Below are positions 24,452-32,116 of a stretch of DNA of 35,539 nucleotides, piece after piece; within the stretch, counting starts at the first letter, position 1, and each line of letters opens with the position of its first letter. The stretch is from Verrucomicrobiota bacterium (GTDB lineage Bacteria; Verrucomicrobiota; Verrucomicrobiia; Limisphaerales; SIBE01), in contig VHCZ01000036.1 in the NCBI GenBank assembly GCA_016871535.1, positions 1 through 35,539 of the forward strand, written 5' to 3'. The notes below the pieces were generated by a model. That model was not told the origin of the DNA, searched no databases, and saw nothing but the letters and a program-made list of their open reading frames with translations. Made by a program: the position numbers and the translations under genes.

Positions 24452-24732
24452 CTGAGAGCGTGTCCGAAAATTCCGCGGGGTCCTGTTTTCGCGCCAAAGG
24501 CCGGATGGCGAGGCGCAACGAAGGAGAATATCCTCCCTGGATCTTCGACTGAGGAGCAACGAAGCCAGGCGGCCTTTGGCGCGAAAACCCTCCGGGCGGC
24601 GGGTCTTTTGTCCGTGGCCTGCGTTGGCTCGGTCCTTACAGCCCGCGTTGGGGATGCTCGGACCTCGCCGCCTTGGCCACAGCCAAAATCCCTCGCCGCA
24701 GGACCCCGCGCAATTTTCGGACACGCTCTGAG
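24452..24732. mobile_element. MITE-like element with 34-bp terminal inverted repeats
   Basis: The left end 24452-24485 starts 'ctgagagcgtgtccgaaaat'. The right end 24699-24732, reverse-complemented, starts 'ctcagagcgtgtccgaaaat'. The ends agree at 32 of 34 positions. Internally 'ttttcgcgccaaaggccg' near the left pairs with 'cggcctttggcgcgaaaa' further right, giving a second nested inverted pair. The 281-bp element encodes nothing convincing, so any transposition would need an enzyme from elsewhere. It ends 7 nt from the adenylate kinase stop codon and may form the 3' hairpin of that transcript. No target-site duplication is obvious to me. Confidence 0.75.
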
Positions 24733-24739
24733 GGAATAC

Positions 24740-26173
24740 TTAATGGCGATGGATCCGTTTGAACGGCGAAGGCGCGGAGAGCTTCTTGACGGCCTCAATC
24801 GTCTTGGCCGTCACGTCCGCCAAAGGCGCCGCTCCGTCGATCTCAATCAGCAATCCGGCTTGCCGGTAGTACTCGATCAACGGTTCAGTCTGCGCATGGA
24901 AAGTCCTCAACCGAGTCTCGACCGTTTCTGGATTGTCGTCCTCGCGCTGATAAAGCGGGCCCTGGCACAAATCGCACAATCCGGGTTTGGCCGGCGGCTT
25001 GAACCGAAGATGGAACGGCGTCTGGCATTGGCGGCAAATCAACCGGCCGGAGAGCCGGCTCACGATTTCGGCGTCTGGAACCTTGATGTAGATGACGCCT
25101 GCGAGTTTGCGTTTCAAACCGCCCAACGTCTCCTGAAGCGCCTCCGCTTGCTGCAGCGTGCGCGGGTAACCGTCGAGGATGAAACCCTCCGTCGTGTCCG
25201 GGTGCGAAAGCCGCTCCGCGACCATCGCGTCCGTGATATCGTCCGGCACCAGGTCGCCCTGATCCATATACGCCTTGGCCAGCTTGCCGAGGTCCGTTTG
25301 GTTCTTGAGGTGCTCGCGAAAGAGGTCGCCGGTGGCGACGTGGCGGAGGGGGAATTGTTTGCTCAATTCCTCCGCCTGCGTGCCTTTGCCGCATCCGGGC
25401 GCGCCCAGCAAAACAAGGTCGAGTGCGCGCCGCATCGCCGCCTTCGGCAAGGGATGAGGGGTGAACACATCGCGGGGCTGAATGCGGCTGAGGTCCGCAG
25501 CCGTCGCGTAGCGGGCTTTCCCGGATCGAATCGACTCGACCGTCTGGATCAGGCTCGTCCCGACGGCCTCCGGTTCGCCTTCGGCGTCCAGAATGATCAG
25601 CCGTCCGGCTCGCTGATAGTAATCGACCAGCGGCCCGCAGACGCGGTGGAAAACCCGCAAGCGAATTCGGATCGTGTCGGGAATGTCGTCCGATCTCTGG
25701 TAGAGATGTTCGCCCGAACATTTTTGGTGCGGACAACTCTCGAACGGCCGGAGGGTTCGGTGAAAGGGGCCAAGGCACTCGCGGCAAATCAGCCGGCCGG
25801 ACAGCCGCTTGATAATCTCTTCATCCGCAACTTTCAGATAGATCACTGCCTTGAGCGCGCGATGGATTTCTTTGAGGAGCGTGTCCAGGAATCTGGCCTG
25901 GTGGATCGTTCGGGGGAAACCGTCAAACAGCAGCCCGTTGTCCTTGGGAGTTTTACGGAGTTTCTCGTCGATCATGGCGCCGACGACCTCATCCGGCACC
26001 AACTCGCCCTGGGTCATGTATTTCTTGGCGAGCAACCCCAGCGCGGTGACCTGATCCAGGTTCTCCCGCAGCAAATCGCCGGTCGCGATATGAATCAGGT
26101 CGTAATTCTCTTTCAGCCAGGCGACGTGAGTGCCTTTGCCTGCGCCGGAGGGGCCGATCAATGCCAGGTCCAT
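24740..26173 (-). CDS. adk: Double-domain adenylate kinase (two fused Adk units)
   Basis: Adenylate kinase converts ATP + AMP to 2 ADP in the cytoplasm. This 477-residue chain holds two complete units where ordinary Adk is about 210-220 residues. Unit 1: P-loop 'GPSGAGKGT' (7-15), 'ATGDLLREN', 'FDGFPRT', then the LID with 'CREC' and 'CPHQKC'. Unit 2 (from ~250): P-loop 'GAPGCGKGT' (near 257-265), 'ATGDLFREH', 'LDGYPRT', and a LID with 'CRQC' and 'CDLC'. Unit 2 has the canonical CxxC...CxxC zinc LID; unit 1 has a CxxC...Cx4C version. Both keep 'RLSGRLIC' and the later Arg-rich helix, so both may be active. A linker of about 40 residues ('ARYATAADLSRIQPRDVF') joins them. A frame error is unlikely, since the frame is continuous. 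The ATG follows 'aagaaagagatt', a weak purine-rich leader. Confidence 0.93.
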   Translation of the reverse strand: MDLALIGPSGAGKGTHVAWLKENYDLIHIATGDLLRENLDQVTALGLLAKKYMTQGELVPDEVVGAMIDEKLRKTPKDNGLLFDGFPRTIHQARFLDTLLKEIHRALKAVIYLKVADEEIIKRLSGRLICRECLGPFHRTLRPFESCPHQKCSGEHLYQRSDDIPDTIRIRLRVFHRVCGPLVDYYQRAGRLIILDAEGEPEAVGTSLIQTVESIRSGKARYATAADLSRIQPRDVFTPHPLPKAAMRRALDLVLLGAPGCGKGTQAEELSKQFPLRHVATGDLFREHLKNQTDLGKLAKAYMDQGDLVPDDITDAMVAERLSHPDTTEGFILDGYPRTLQQAEALQETLGGLKRKLAGVIYIKVPDAEIVSRLSGRLICRQCQTPFHLRFKPPAKPGLCDLCQGPLYQREDDNPETVETRLRTFHAQTEPLIEYYRQAGLLIEIDGAAPLADVTAKTIEAVKKLSAPSPFKRIHRH

Positions 26174-26198
26174 AATCTCTTTCTTGCTGTTGTCCGAG

Positions 26199-26221
26199 CA
26201 AACGACGATACTTATCGTTTG
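26199..26221. promoter_or_regulatory. Dyad upstream of adk
   Basis: A perfect 'acgata-ct-tatcgt' palindrome (26205-26218) is overlapped by an outer pair caaacg / cgtttg (26199-26204 and 26216-26221). It lies about 30-45 nt before the adk start and could be an operator or a leader hairpin. Confidence 0.35.
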
Positions 26222-26304
26222 TCTAGGAGAAAGGAGTCCCGGCGGCTTGCCGATTCTTGGCGAAGGCGAACATTTTCTTGGCCTGCGGGACCCAGGTTGT
26301 CGGT

Positions 26305-26440
26305 GGCACAGGCAACTTGCCTGTGCCGTCCGGCTACCAGCCGGACGGAACGGTCGCGGATCAGTCTCGGACGGATCGCAAGGAATTACCCGCGACCTTT
26401 CACGCGGCAGGTTGCCGCGCGAGGCGGGCTGGTAGCCCGC
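26305..26440. repeat. Four-hairpin intergenic element
   Basis: Four short perfect hairpins are spaced along the gap between adk and the sulfatase gene: 26305-26327 ('ggcacaggcaacttgcctg' onward), 26329-26345 (tccggct / agccgga), 26404-26418 (gcggca / tgccgc) and 26424-26440 (gcgggct / agcccgc). The design matches the element at 31189-31292. Confidence 0.75.
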
Positions 26441-26561
26441 TCCACCCAGCCAGGGCCTTCATGGAACTGACCGCGCGCCCTAATGGGCGACAACTTGTGG
26501 ATGCACTGGACCAAGAGGTGCGGCAGGTACTGCCACGCGGCATGACGCTAGTGCGCCGGTT

Positions 26562-26586
26562 GGCTGCGCGGCAGCGCAGCCCTACC
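26562..26586. repeat. Palindromic core D copy near the sulfatase stop
   Basis: The sequence 'ggctgcgcggcagcgcagcc' plus 'ctacc' is the reverse complement of 2394-2418 with one mismatch. It sits 17 nt beyond the sulfatase stop codon, downstream of that gene. Confidence 0.6.
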
Positions 26587-26602
26587 ACCGACTGAATCGC
26601 TG

Positions 26603-27958
26603 CTACGGCTTGGCCCGGCGGCGTTGGGCGGCAGGGTTCGGGCGCCAGCGCGGTGCTTCCTGTTCGGCGTTCCAGGCGTCCCAGGCCGTTTTCAGTTCCT
26701 TCGCTTTCTCTGGATGCGCCGCGGTCAAATCGCGGGCTTCGCCGATGTCCTCCGCCAGATTGAAGAGTCGCGGCTCTTTTCCGTCGATGCGTGAGGCGAC
26801 CAGTTTCCAATCGCCTTTGCGAATGGCCCATTGCTCACCGAAGCGCCAATAGAGGACCTCGTGCGGTTTGTTCGAGTTTTTACCCGTGAGATAGGGCAGC
26901 AGGTCCATTCCATCGAGTTTCCAGGACGGATCGGTTTTCGCGCCCGCCGCCGTCAGGCTGGTGGGCAGAATGTCGAGCTGGATGGTCGGATGTTCGTAGG
27001 TCTTGCCGGCAGGCAGCTTGCCTTTCCATTGCACGCAGAAGGGGACGCGCACGCCGCCTTCCAGGGTTGTTGCCTTCACGCCACGCAATGGGCCATTCTT
27101 CGCCGTGGTCGCTTGCGTGGGTCCGCCATTGTCGGAGAAAAACCAGATCAGCGTGTTTTCCTCCTGCTTGATCTCCCGCAGCTTCGCCAGCACGCGGCCC
27201 ACGGCGTCATCCATCGCTGACATCATCGCGGCAAAGGTGCGGCGCTTTTCGTCGGCGATGTTTGGGAAGCGGTCGAGATACTTTTTCGTCGCCTGCAGCG
27301 GGTTGTGCTGGGCGTTGAATGGAAGGTAGAGAAGGAAAGGCCGATCCTTGTGGCGTTCGATCCAATCCACTGCGCGCTCGGCATAGGCGTCGGTCGTGTA
27401 AAAATTCTCATCCTCGACCGGATGCACCGCGTCCGACTGGCGGGAATCGACGAAAGCGCGCGGCTTGAAAAAGGCCGTGTTGGCGACCGTGCCGTAGAAT
27501 TCGTCGAAGCCGCGTTTCATCGGAAGGAAATTGGGCGGGCCGCCGAGATGCCATTTGCCAATCGCGACCGTGGCGTAACCGAGCGCCTTGAAGCGGTCGG
27601 CCATGGTTTTCTCGGTCAGCGGCAACCCGAAGTTATTTCCGCCAGCAGGGCCGCCGCCGTTGAACTCGTGGCCGAACCGCGTCTGGTACCGGCCTGTCAA
27701 CAGTCCCGCGCGCGTCGGGCTGCAATAAGGGCCAGACACATACCCCTGAGTAAACCGTATGCCGTTTTGCGCGATCGAGTCGATATTCGGCGTGGGAATC
27801 TCTTTGTTGCCTTGGAAACCGAATTCGCCGTAGCCAACGTCGTCGCAGAGAAAGATGACGATGTTCGGTTTGCGAGTGTCGGCGGCGTAAGTTGACCAGA
27901 ACGCAGCCATGAACAGGCTGAACAGAGACCAGGCGAGGATTGGGCGGAGTGTTTTCAT
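26603..27958 (-). CDS. Secreted sulfatase (arylsulfatase A type)
   Basis: A 451-residue hydrolase of sulfate esters. A signal peptide (residues ~1-26, ending 'WSTYAAD') sends it to the periplasm or outside. The core starts 'KPNIVIFLCDDVGYGEFG', with the metal-binding Asp pair. The formylglycine motif is 'CSPTRAGLLTGRY' with Cys79, a CxPxR variant with Thr where Ser or Ala is more common. 'GKWHLGG' and 'DNGGPT' supply further active-site residues. Such enzymes need a formylglycine-generating enzyme, which is not in this window. Large sulfatase sets are typical of Verrucomicrobiota and Planctomycetota that degrade sulfated polysaccharides, but the substrate cannot be read from this sequence. 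The gene stands alone on the minus strand between adk and lpxD. Confidence 0.93.
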   Translation of the reverse strand: MKTLRPILAWSLFSLFMAAFWSTYAADTRKPNIVIFLCDDVGYGEFGFQGNKEIPTPNIDSIAQNGIRFTQGYVSGPYCSPTRAGLLTGRYQTRFGHEFNGGGPAGGNNFGLPLTEKTMADRFKALGYATVAIGKWHLGGPPNFLPMKRGFDEFYGTVANTAFFKPRAFVDSRQSDAVHPVEDENFYTTDAYAERAVDWIERHKDRPFLLYLPFNAQHNPLQATKKYLDRFPNIADEKRRTFAAMMSAMDDAVGRVLAKLREIKQEENTLIWFFSDNGGPTQATTAKNGPLRGVKATTLEGGVRVPFCVQWKGKLPAGKTYEHPTIQLDILPTSLTAAGAKTDPSWKLDGMDLLPYLTGKNSNKPHEVLYWRFGEQWAIRKGDWKLVASRIDGKEPRLFNLAEDIGEARDLTAAHPEKAKELKTAWDAWNAEQEAPRWRPNPAAQRRRAKP

Positions 27959-28024
27959 AGGAAGTTAAGCTAACTCTAGTCTGGCAACTCAAAACTGCGA
28001 AGAACCAGTTTGTCAAGGGAAGTC

Positions 28025-29080
28025 TCAAGCGACCGGTGTTTCCGATGGGTTGCTGTCCGCCGGATCGGAGAGCGCGTCCAACCGCTTTTCCAGCTCAGAG
28101 ACCCGCCGCAGGAGTTCCGGCAGTTGTTGGAGCGCCAGAAGTTGCCGTTTCATCTGCCGGTCCGGTTGGGCCGGCGAACCAAACCATTTCTCGCCTTCGC
28201 CAATGTCCCTCATCACGCCCGACTGGGCCGCCACGGTCGAGCGACTGCCAATCTTCAAATGCCCCGCCACCCCCACCTGACCAGCCAGCGTGACGTAATG
28301 ACCGAGCTTAGTGCTGCCCGCGATTCCAGTTTGGGCGACGACCAGGGTGTGCTCTCCGATCACGACGTTGTGGGCGATTTGGACCAAATTGTCGATCTTG
28401 GTGCCCCGGCCGATGATCGTGGGACCCAGCGCGCCTCGGTCGATGGTGACATTCGCGCCGATTTCCACATCGTCTTGAATGATGACGAAACCGATCTGGG
28501 GCACTTTGCGGTGAATGCCCGCATCCAGGACATATCCGAATCCATCCGAGCCAACGACCGTGCCGGCATGGATTCGGCAGCGCTGGCCAATTTGGGTCCG
28601 TGGATACAAAGTCACGTTCGGGAACAGGTGGCTCTCGTCGCCAACCTGGCAGTTCGCATCGACATAATCGAATCCGTAAAGCACGGTTCGCGCGCCGATG
28701 CGGGCGTTTTCTCCAACCACGCACAACGGCCCGATATGGGCCGTGGGATCGATCTGGGCCGAAGCGGCCACCACCGCCGACGGATGAATCCCGCAAGGCA
28801 ATTCGGCTTCCGGGAAGAACAGCGGCAGGACCTTGGCGAATGCCACCCGCGCATTGGCGACGCGAATGAGAACTTTCTTGGAGGAGTCGAATGTTCCATC
28901 CACCAGGATTGCCGCCGCCGCGCTTTGCTCTGCCCGGGCAAAGTAGATTTCGTTCTCAGCGAAAGTGAGGTCTCCTGGCTTGGCATTGCCGGCCGGCGCG
29001 AAACCCGTGAGGCAAGTTGCGGGATCGCCAACGACCTTCCCCTGGAGGCGTTCGGCAATTTCTCGGGCGGTGTAGGCCAT
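28025..29080 (-). CDS. lpxD: UDP-3-O-acylglucosamine N-acyltransferase LpxD
   Basis: Third step of lipid A synthesis: transfers a 3-hydroxyacyl chain from acyl carrier protein to the 2-amino group of UDP-3-O-acylglucosamine. The N-terminal uridine-binding domain (residues ~1-100) includes 'GDLTFAENEIYF'. A left-handed beta-helix of hexapeptide repeats follows ('AQIDPTAHIGPLCVVGENA', 'GTVVGSDGFGYV', 'IDNLVQIAHNVVIGEHT'). The 'AHNVVIG' His is the conserved catalytic one. The C-terminal helix ('LLRRVSELEKRLDAL') is the usual trimer-forming tail, here slightly long. I start at the ATG at 29080; a TTG four codons upstream is less likely. Its presence shows an LPS-bearing outer membrane. No other lpx gene is adjacent. 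Confidence 0.95.
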   Translation of the reverse strand: MAYTAREIAERLQGKVVGDPATCLTGFAPAGNAKPGDLTFAENEIYFARAEQSAAAAILVDGTFDSSKKVLIRVANARVAFAKVLPLFFPEAELPCGIHPSAVVAASAQIDPTAHIGPLCVVGENARIGARTVLYGFDYVDANCQVGDESHLFPNVTLYPRTQIGQRCRIHAGTVVGSDGFGYVLDAGIHRKVPQIGFVIIQDDVEIGANVTIDRGALGPTIIGRGTKIDNLVQIAHNVVIGEHTLVVAQTGIAGSTKLGHYVTLAGQVGVAGHLKIGSRSTVAAQSGVMRDIGEGEKWFGSPAQPDRQMKRQLLALQQLPELLRRVSELEKRLDALSDPADSNPSETPVA

Positions 29081-29124
29081 GATCAATCGCAAATCCGCAG
29101 TGTGAGCGTAGCGTGTTTCGAGTT

Positions 29125-29153
29125 TTGACTTGAACAGCGCCCGTCACTATAAG
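29125..29153 (+). promoter_or_regulatory. Strong sigma70-type promoter for the small ORF at 29195
   Basis: TTGACT (29125-29130) and TATAAG (29148-29153) are separated by 17 nt. A small hairpin (aggttc / gaacct, 29152-29166) overlaps the expected transcription start, and the ATG of the next ORF is 42 nt past the -10 box. Confidence 0.7.
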
Positions 29154-29194
29154 GTTCATCGAACCTAATTCAATACCGGCGTGGAAATCCCTTC

Positions 29195-29404
29195 ATGAAA
29201 TCTTGGCGAACAGATCGCAAGTCCACGGAAGGGCCCTCGCGAGGCCTGGGCGACACGATCGCCAAAATCACGCGAGCCACCTACCTGGATGCCCTGGTGG
29301 AGGTCTATACCGAGGTTCTTGGCCGCCCGTGCCACTGCGAAGAACGCCGCGAACTTCTGAATCGTCTGGTCCCCTACCGCCGCAAAAAGCCCCCTGCCCG
29401 CTGA
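29195..29404 (+). CDS. Small Cys-containing protein, phage-protein-like
   Basis: A 69-residue basic protein. Its core is 'GLGDTIAKITRATYLDALVE', then 'GRPCHCEERRELLNRLVPYR'. The arrangement (GLGDTIAK, a helix, then C-x-C with Arg and 'LN..VPY') reminds me of short uncharacterised proteins in phage genomes whose C-terminus reads like 'CGCxxRxxxLNxxFPY'. That resemblance is recalled and not verified. The two close Cys residues may bind metal. It has its own strong promoter and no close partner on the same strand. The start ATG is the first in frame after the promoter. Confidence 0.65.
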   Translation: MKSWRTDRKSTEGPSRGLGDTIAKITRATYLDALVEVYTEVLGRPCHCEERRELLNRLVPYRRKKPPAR

Positions 29405-29879
29405 CCGCGCTCTGGGTCCTCGCCGCCTGGCAGGATTCCAATCTGCGACTTTGAACCTTGAATCTGAAACTTTGAACTCCCTCAATTGGGTCAAGGAGCG
29501 GTGAGTAATTCCCAAAATCGGTCAGGCGCTTTGGAGTGGCGCGTCTAGCTTCGAACTGCTGAGAACAAAACTCCATGACTTGGCGCGGCGCGTTGGGTCG
29601 CGCAAACGAGGCGGAAAAACTTCACGCTCGCTCTGCGTGAAACGTTCGCGCAGACGCACTCCGCGCAAGGACGCTGCGATGAGGAAACAATGCAAGCGCA
29701 AGGCGGTGGGATCAATTCCTGGAACACAGCCGGCGCAAACACTTCCCGGTGCTGCTGCCGGCCTCCCGCTGGCGAACCCATATCTGGACGACCGCTGAAT
29801 GGCGTTCTTCCCGGTCAGGTCGTCCGAGCGAAAACCGAAGTGTTCGTGATTTTACTTCTGGGGGAGGGAATACAACTAT
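29405..29879. other. Gap without a supported gene
   Basis: The stretch holds short A/T-rich near-repeats ('ctttgaaccttgaatctgaa', then 'actttgaact') and a G/C-rich part with local inverted repeats. A 72-codon plus-strand frame at 29580-29798 is Arg-rich and looks non-coding. I see no RNA gene. Confidence 0.4.
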
Positions 29880-29908
29880 TTGACTTGAAAAACCATCGTC
29901 CCTATAAC
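29880..29908 (+). promoter_or_regulatory. Strong sigma70-type promoter for the Gfo/Idh gene
   Basis: TTGACT (29880-29885) and TATAAC (29903-29908) are separated by 17 nt, about 54 nt before the ATG at 29962. The -35 context 'TTTGACTTGAA' is almost the same as at 29125. Confidence 0.75.
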
Positions 29909-29961
29909 CTCCCCGTTGCCGAGATAAGTTCGGTCCTAATCTTTAACTTACTACCCTGAAC

Positions 29962-31137
29962 ATGAGCGAAACCAAACGAACCCTTCGAGTTGCCCTGATC
30001 GGCTGTGGATTTATGGGGAAAGCCCACTCCAATGCCTGGCGGCAAGCCACACATTTTTTCCCGCTCAAGGCTGACGTCCAATTGCACACGATTTGCGGCT
30101 GCAAAGGCGAAGAGAAAACCGTGCTGCCGACCGCCGTGGCCAAATGGGGTTTCGGCAGCGGATCGATCAACTGGCGGGAAGTCGTTGCGTCGCCTCAAAT
30201 CGACGTCGTCGATATCGTGGCGCCCAATCATGTCCATGCGGAGATCGCCATCGCCGCGGCGAAGGAAGGCAAACACATCCTCTGCGAAAAGCCTCTGGCC
30301 CTGACGAGCAAGCAGTGCGGCGAGATGCTTGCCGCCGCCCGGAAAGCCCGCGTCGTTCACATGGTCTGCCACAACTACCGGCGCATTCCGGCGGTGGCCA
30401 TGGCGAAACGATTGATCGAGGATGGTTCGCTCGGGAAGATTTATCATTACCGCGCCCGGTATGCGCAGGATTGGATTACGGACCCGGAGTTCCCGCTCGT
30501 CTGGCGCTTGCGTAAAAACGTCAGCGGCAGCGGCGCTCATGGCGACATCAACGCGCATATCATCGATCTGGCCCGCTACCTGGTGGGCGAGTTCAAGGAA
30601 GTTTGCGGCTTGATGCACACCTTCATCAAGAAACGCCCCCTCCTGGGCGAGCGCAAAGAAGGGCTGGGCGCAAAGGCGGCGAAGAAAATGGGCACTGTCA
30701 CCGTGGACGACACGGCCTTGTTCTTCGGACGCTTTCAGAATGGCGCGATCGCGAGCCTGGAAGCCACACGTTTTGCCTTGGGCCGCAAGAATCAAATCAC
30801 GCTGGAGATCAACGGCTCGAAAGGCAGCCTGGCTTTCGACCTGGAAGACATGAATCGCCTCCAATTCTTCGACAATACACAGGCTCCGGACCGGCAGGGC
30901 TTCCGCGACATTCTCGTGACCCAGCCGGGGAACATCCATCCTTTCGTTGGGCGCTGGTGGCCGCCCGGCCACATCATCGGCTACGAACACACGTTCGTTC
31001 ACACCGTGGCCGATTTTGTGAATGCTTGCGTCGATGGGAAGGCCGTGCAACCTACGTTTGAGGACGGAATGCGCAACCAACGCGTGCTCGAAGCGGTCGA
31101 AGAATCGGCCAACAAACGGCAGTGGGTGAAGGTTTAG
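29962..31137 (+). CDS. Gfo/Idh/MocA family NAD(P)-dependent oxidoreductase
   Basis: A 391-residue soluble dehydrogenase of the sugar/inositol type. The N-terminal Rossmann fold starts 'RVALIGCGFMGKAHSNAW' (Gly14, Gly16, Gly19). 'DVVDIVAPNHVHAEIAIAA' and the family hallmark 'CEKPLAL' (near 107-113) follow. The C-terminal alpha/beta domain includes 'GSGAHGDINAHIIDLARYL', with the Asp and His that usually serve in catalysis, and 'GAIASLEATRFALGRKNQI'. Substrate cannot be named; relatives oxidise or epimerise sugars and cyclitols. There is no signal peptide, so it is cytoplasmic. It has a good promoter, no strong Shine-Dalgarno sequence, and the hairpin element at 31189 follows. Confidence 0.93.
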   Translation: MSETKRTLRVALIGCGFMGKAHSNAWRQATHFFPLKADVQLHTICGCKGEEKTVLPTAVAKWGFGSGSINWREVVASPQIDVVDIVAPNHVHAEIAIAAAKEGKHILCEKPLALTSKQCGEMLAAARKARVVHMVCHNYRRIPAVAMAKRLIEDGSLGKIYHYRARYAQDWITDPEFPLVWRLRKNVSGSGAHGDINAHIIDLARYLVGEFKEVCGLMHTFIKKRPLLGERKEGLGAKAAKKMGTVTVDDTALFFGRFQNGAIASLEATRFALGRKNQITLEINGSKGSLAFDLEDMNRLQFFDNTQAPDRQGFRDILVTQPGNIHPFVGRWWPPGHIIGYEHTFVHTVADFVNACVDGKAVQPTFEDGMRNQRVLEAVEESANKRQWVKV

Positions 31138-31188
31138 GCCTCGGCGCCTCCCACTCGCTTGCACGTAGGATCAGTTGGCGTTGTAGGG

Positions 31189-31292
31189 CAGGCTTTCCAG
31201 CCTGTTGGTCAGGGGGACTTTCTAGTCCCCAGCGGCGCAGATCGCGAAACGGAGCTGGAGAGCTCCGTGAACCCGCAGGCTCGAAAGCCTGC
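31189..31292. repeat. Four-hairpin intergenic element
   Basis: Four hairpins lie in a row: 31189-31204 (caggct / agcctg), 31213-31230 (ggggact / agtcccc), 31250-31267 (cggagct / agctccg) and 31275-31292 (gcaggct / agcctgc). The first and last are near inverted copies of each other, so the whole unit is also symmetric. It lies between the oxidoreductase and the pseudopilin gene and may end transcription, though no T-run is present. Confidence 0.8.
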
Positions 31293-31384
31293 GCTACTCC
31301 GTCCTCGCCTTTCCTTCCCTTGCCTTTCATTGGGCTGGCCAGTAACTTCTCCGCCGAGAACCACAATTCAGGCCCCGAGGATTT

Positions 31385-32116
31385 ATGCGCCAGACGAACG
31401 TTCAGTTTCAGACGGCTTCAAGATTTCGCCGCCGCTCCAGACCGGCTTTCACGCTCATCGAATTGCTGGTTGTCGTGGCTATTATCGCCATCCTCGCCAG
31501 CATGCTTCTGCCTGCGCTCAGCCGGGCTAAAATCAAGGCCGGCACGGCGCGCTGTTTGTCGAATCTGAGGCAGTTCGGCGTGACGATGGCGCTGTACACT
31601 TCGGACAACGCGGAACGTTTTCCTTTTTCCGGCCGGCCCTGGCCGCAGATGCCCTTCGTGGACTTGTTCAAGCTGTTCGATCCTTATCTCCCCACCAACG
31701 GCGCGGGCTTTTATCTCTGTCCGAGTGACAAGGGCGTGGCGTGGAACATTGCCTGGACGCGAGTGAATGGCTCTTCGATGGGCATTCGCACGAACGAACT
31801 GCCGTTCCCGAATTCCTATTACTACTACCACCAGTTCTACAACGACGACACGCTTTCGCCCAAGCTGACTCAACGGCGCACCACCGAGGTCAAATCGCCA
31901 ACCAAAAAGGCGATCATGTCCTGCTTCGCGGAGCCGGAGCACGGCAATCTCGGTGACCGAAACATCGCGCACGGAAAGGACGGCTTTCCCTTGCTCTTTG
32001 TGGACAGTCACACGGCTTACACGAAATACCCGCAGTTGAACAAAGCGAAGCCGTATGGGGATTACAACCTGGATTGGACCGTGGGAGGTCTGAGCGCCGG
32101 CGAAGATCTGAAGTGA
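31385..32116 (+). CDS. Orphan type IV pilin-like protein of PVC type
   Basis: A 243-residue protein with a prepilin signal 'RSRPA-FTLIELLVVVAII' (Ala21 before the cut, Phe22, Glu at +5). A conserved 'ILASMLLPALSRAKIKA' helix and 'CLSNLRQFGVTMALYTSDN' follow. The C-terminal part has 'FLYLCPSD'-like spacing ('GAGFYLCPSDKGVAWN') and 'HGKDGFPLLFVDSHTAYTK', which resembles the H..G...lF.DGH segment of the very abundant PVC pseudopilin paralogues. These paralogues occur in large numbers far from secretion operons and their role is poorly known. It would be processed by the same prepilin peptidase as GspG-K. Its TGA overlaps the GTG of the beta-propeller gene, so the two are translationally coupled. 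Confidence 0.9.
   Translation: MRQTNVQFQTASRFRRRSRPAFTLIELLVVVAIIAILASMLLPALSRAKIKAGTARCLSNLRQFGVTMALYTSDNAERFPFSGRPWPQMPFVDLFKLFDPYLPTNGAGFYLCPSDKGVAWNIAWTRVNGSSMGIRTNELPFPNSYYYYHQFYNDDTLSPKLTQRRTTEVKSPTKKAIMSCFAEPEHGNLGDRNIAHGKDGFPLLFVDSHTAYTKYPQLNKAKPYGDYNLDWTVGGLSAGEDLK

Noticed and set aside
24377-26470. 697-codon plus-strand ORF
   Set aside because: It is the shadow of adenylate kinase on the other strand plus repeat DNA; the minus-strand frame has clear kinase motifs throughout.
26461-26595. 44-codon plus-strand ORF starting 'MELTARPNGRQLVDALDQE'
   Set aside because: It looks protein-like at first, but its end lies in core D repeat DNA and no promoter or ribosome site is visible. I could not support it.
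29580-29798. 72-codon Arg-rich plus-strand ORF
   Set aside because: Composition is typical of out-of-frame G/C-rich DNA and no relative comes to mind.
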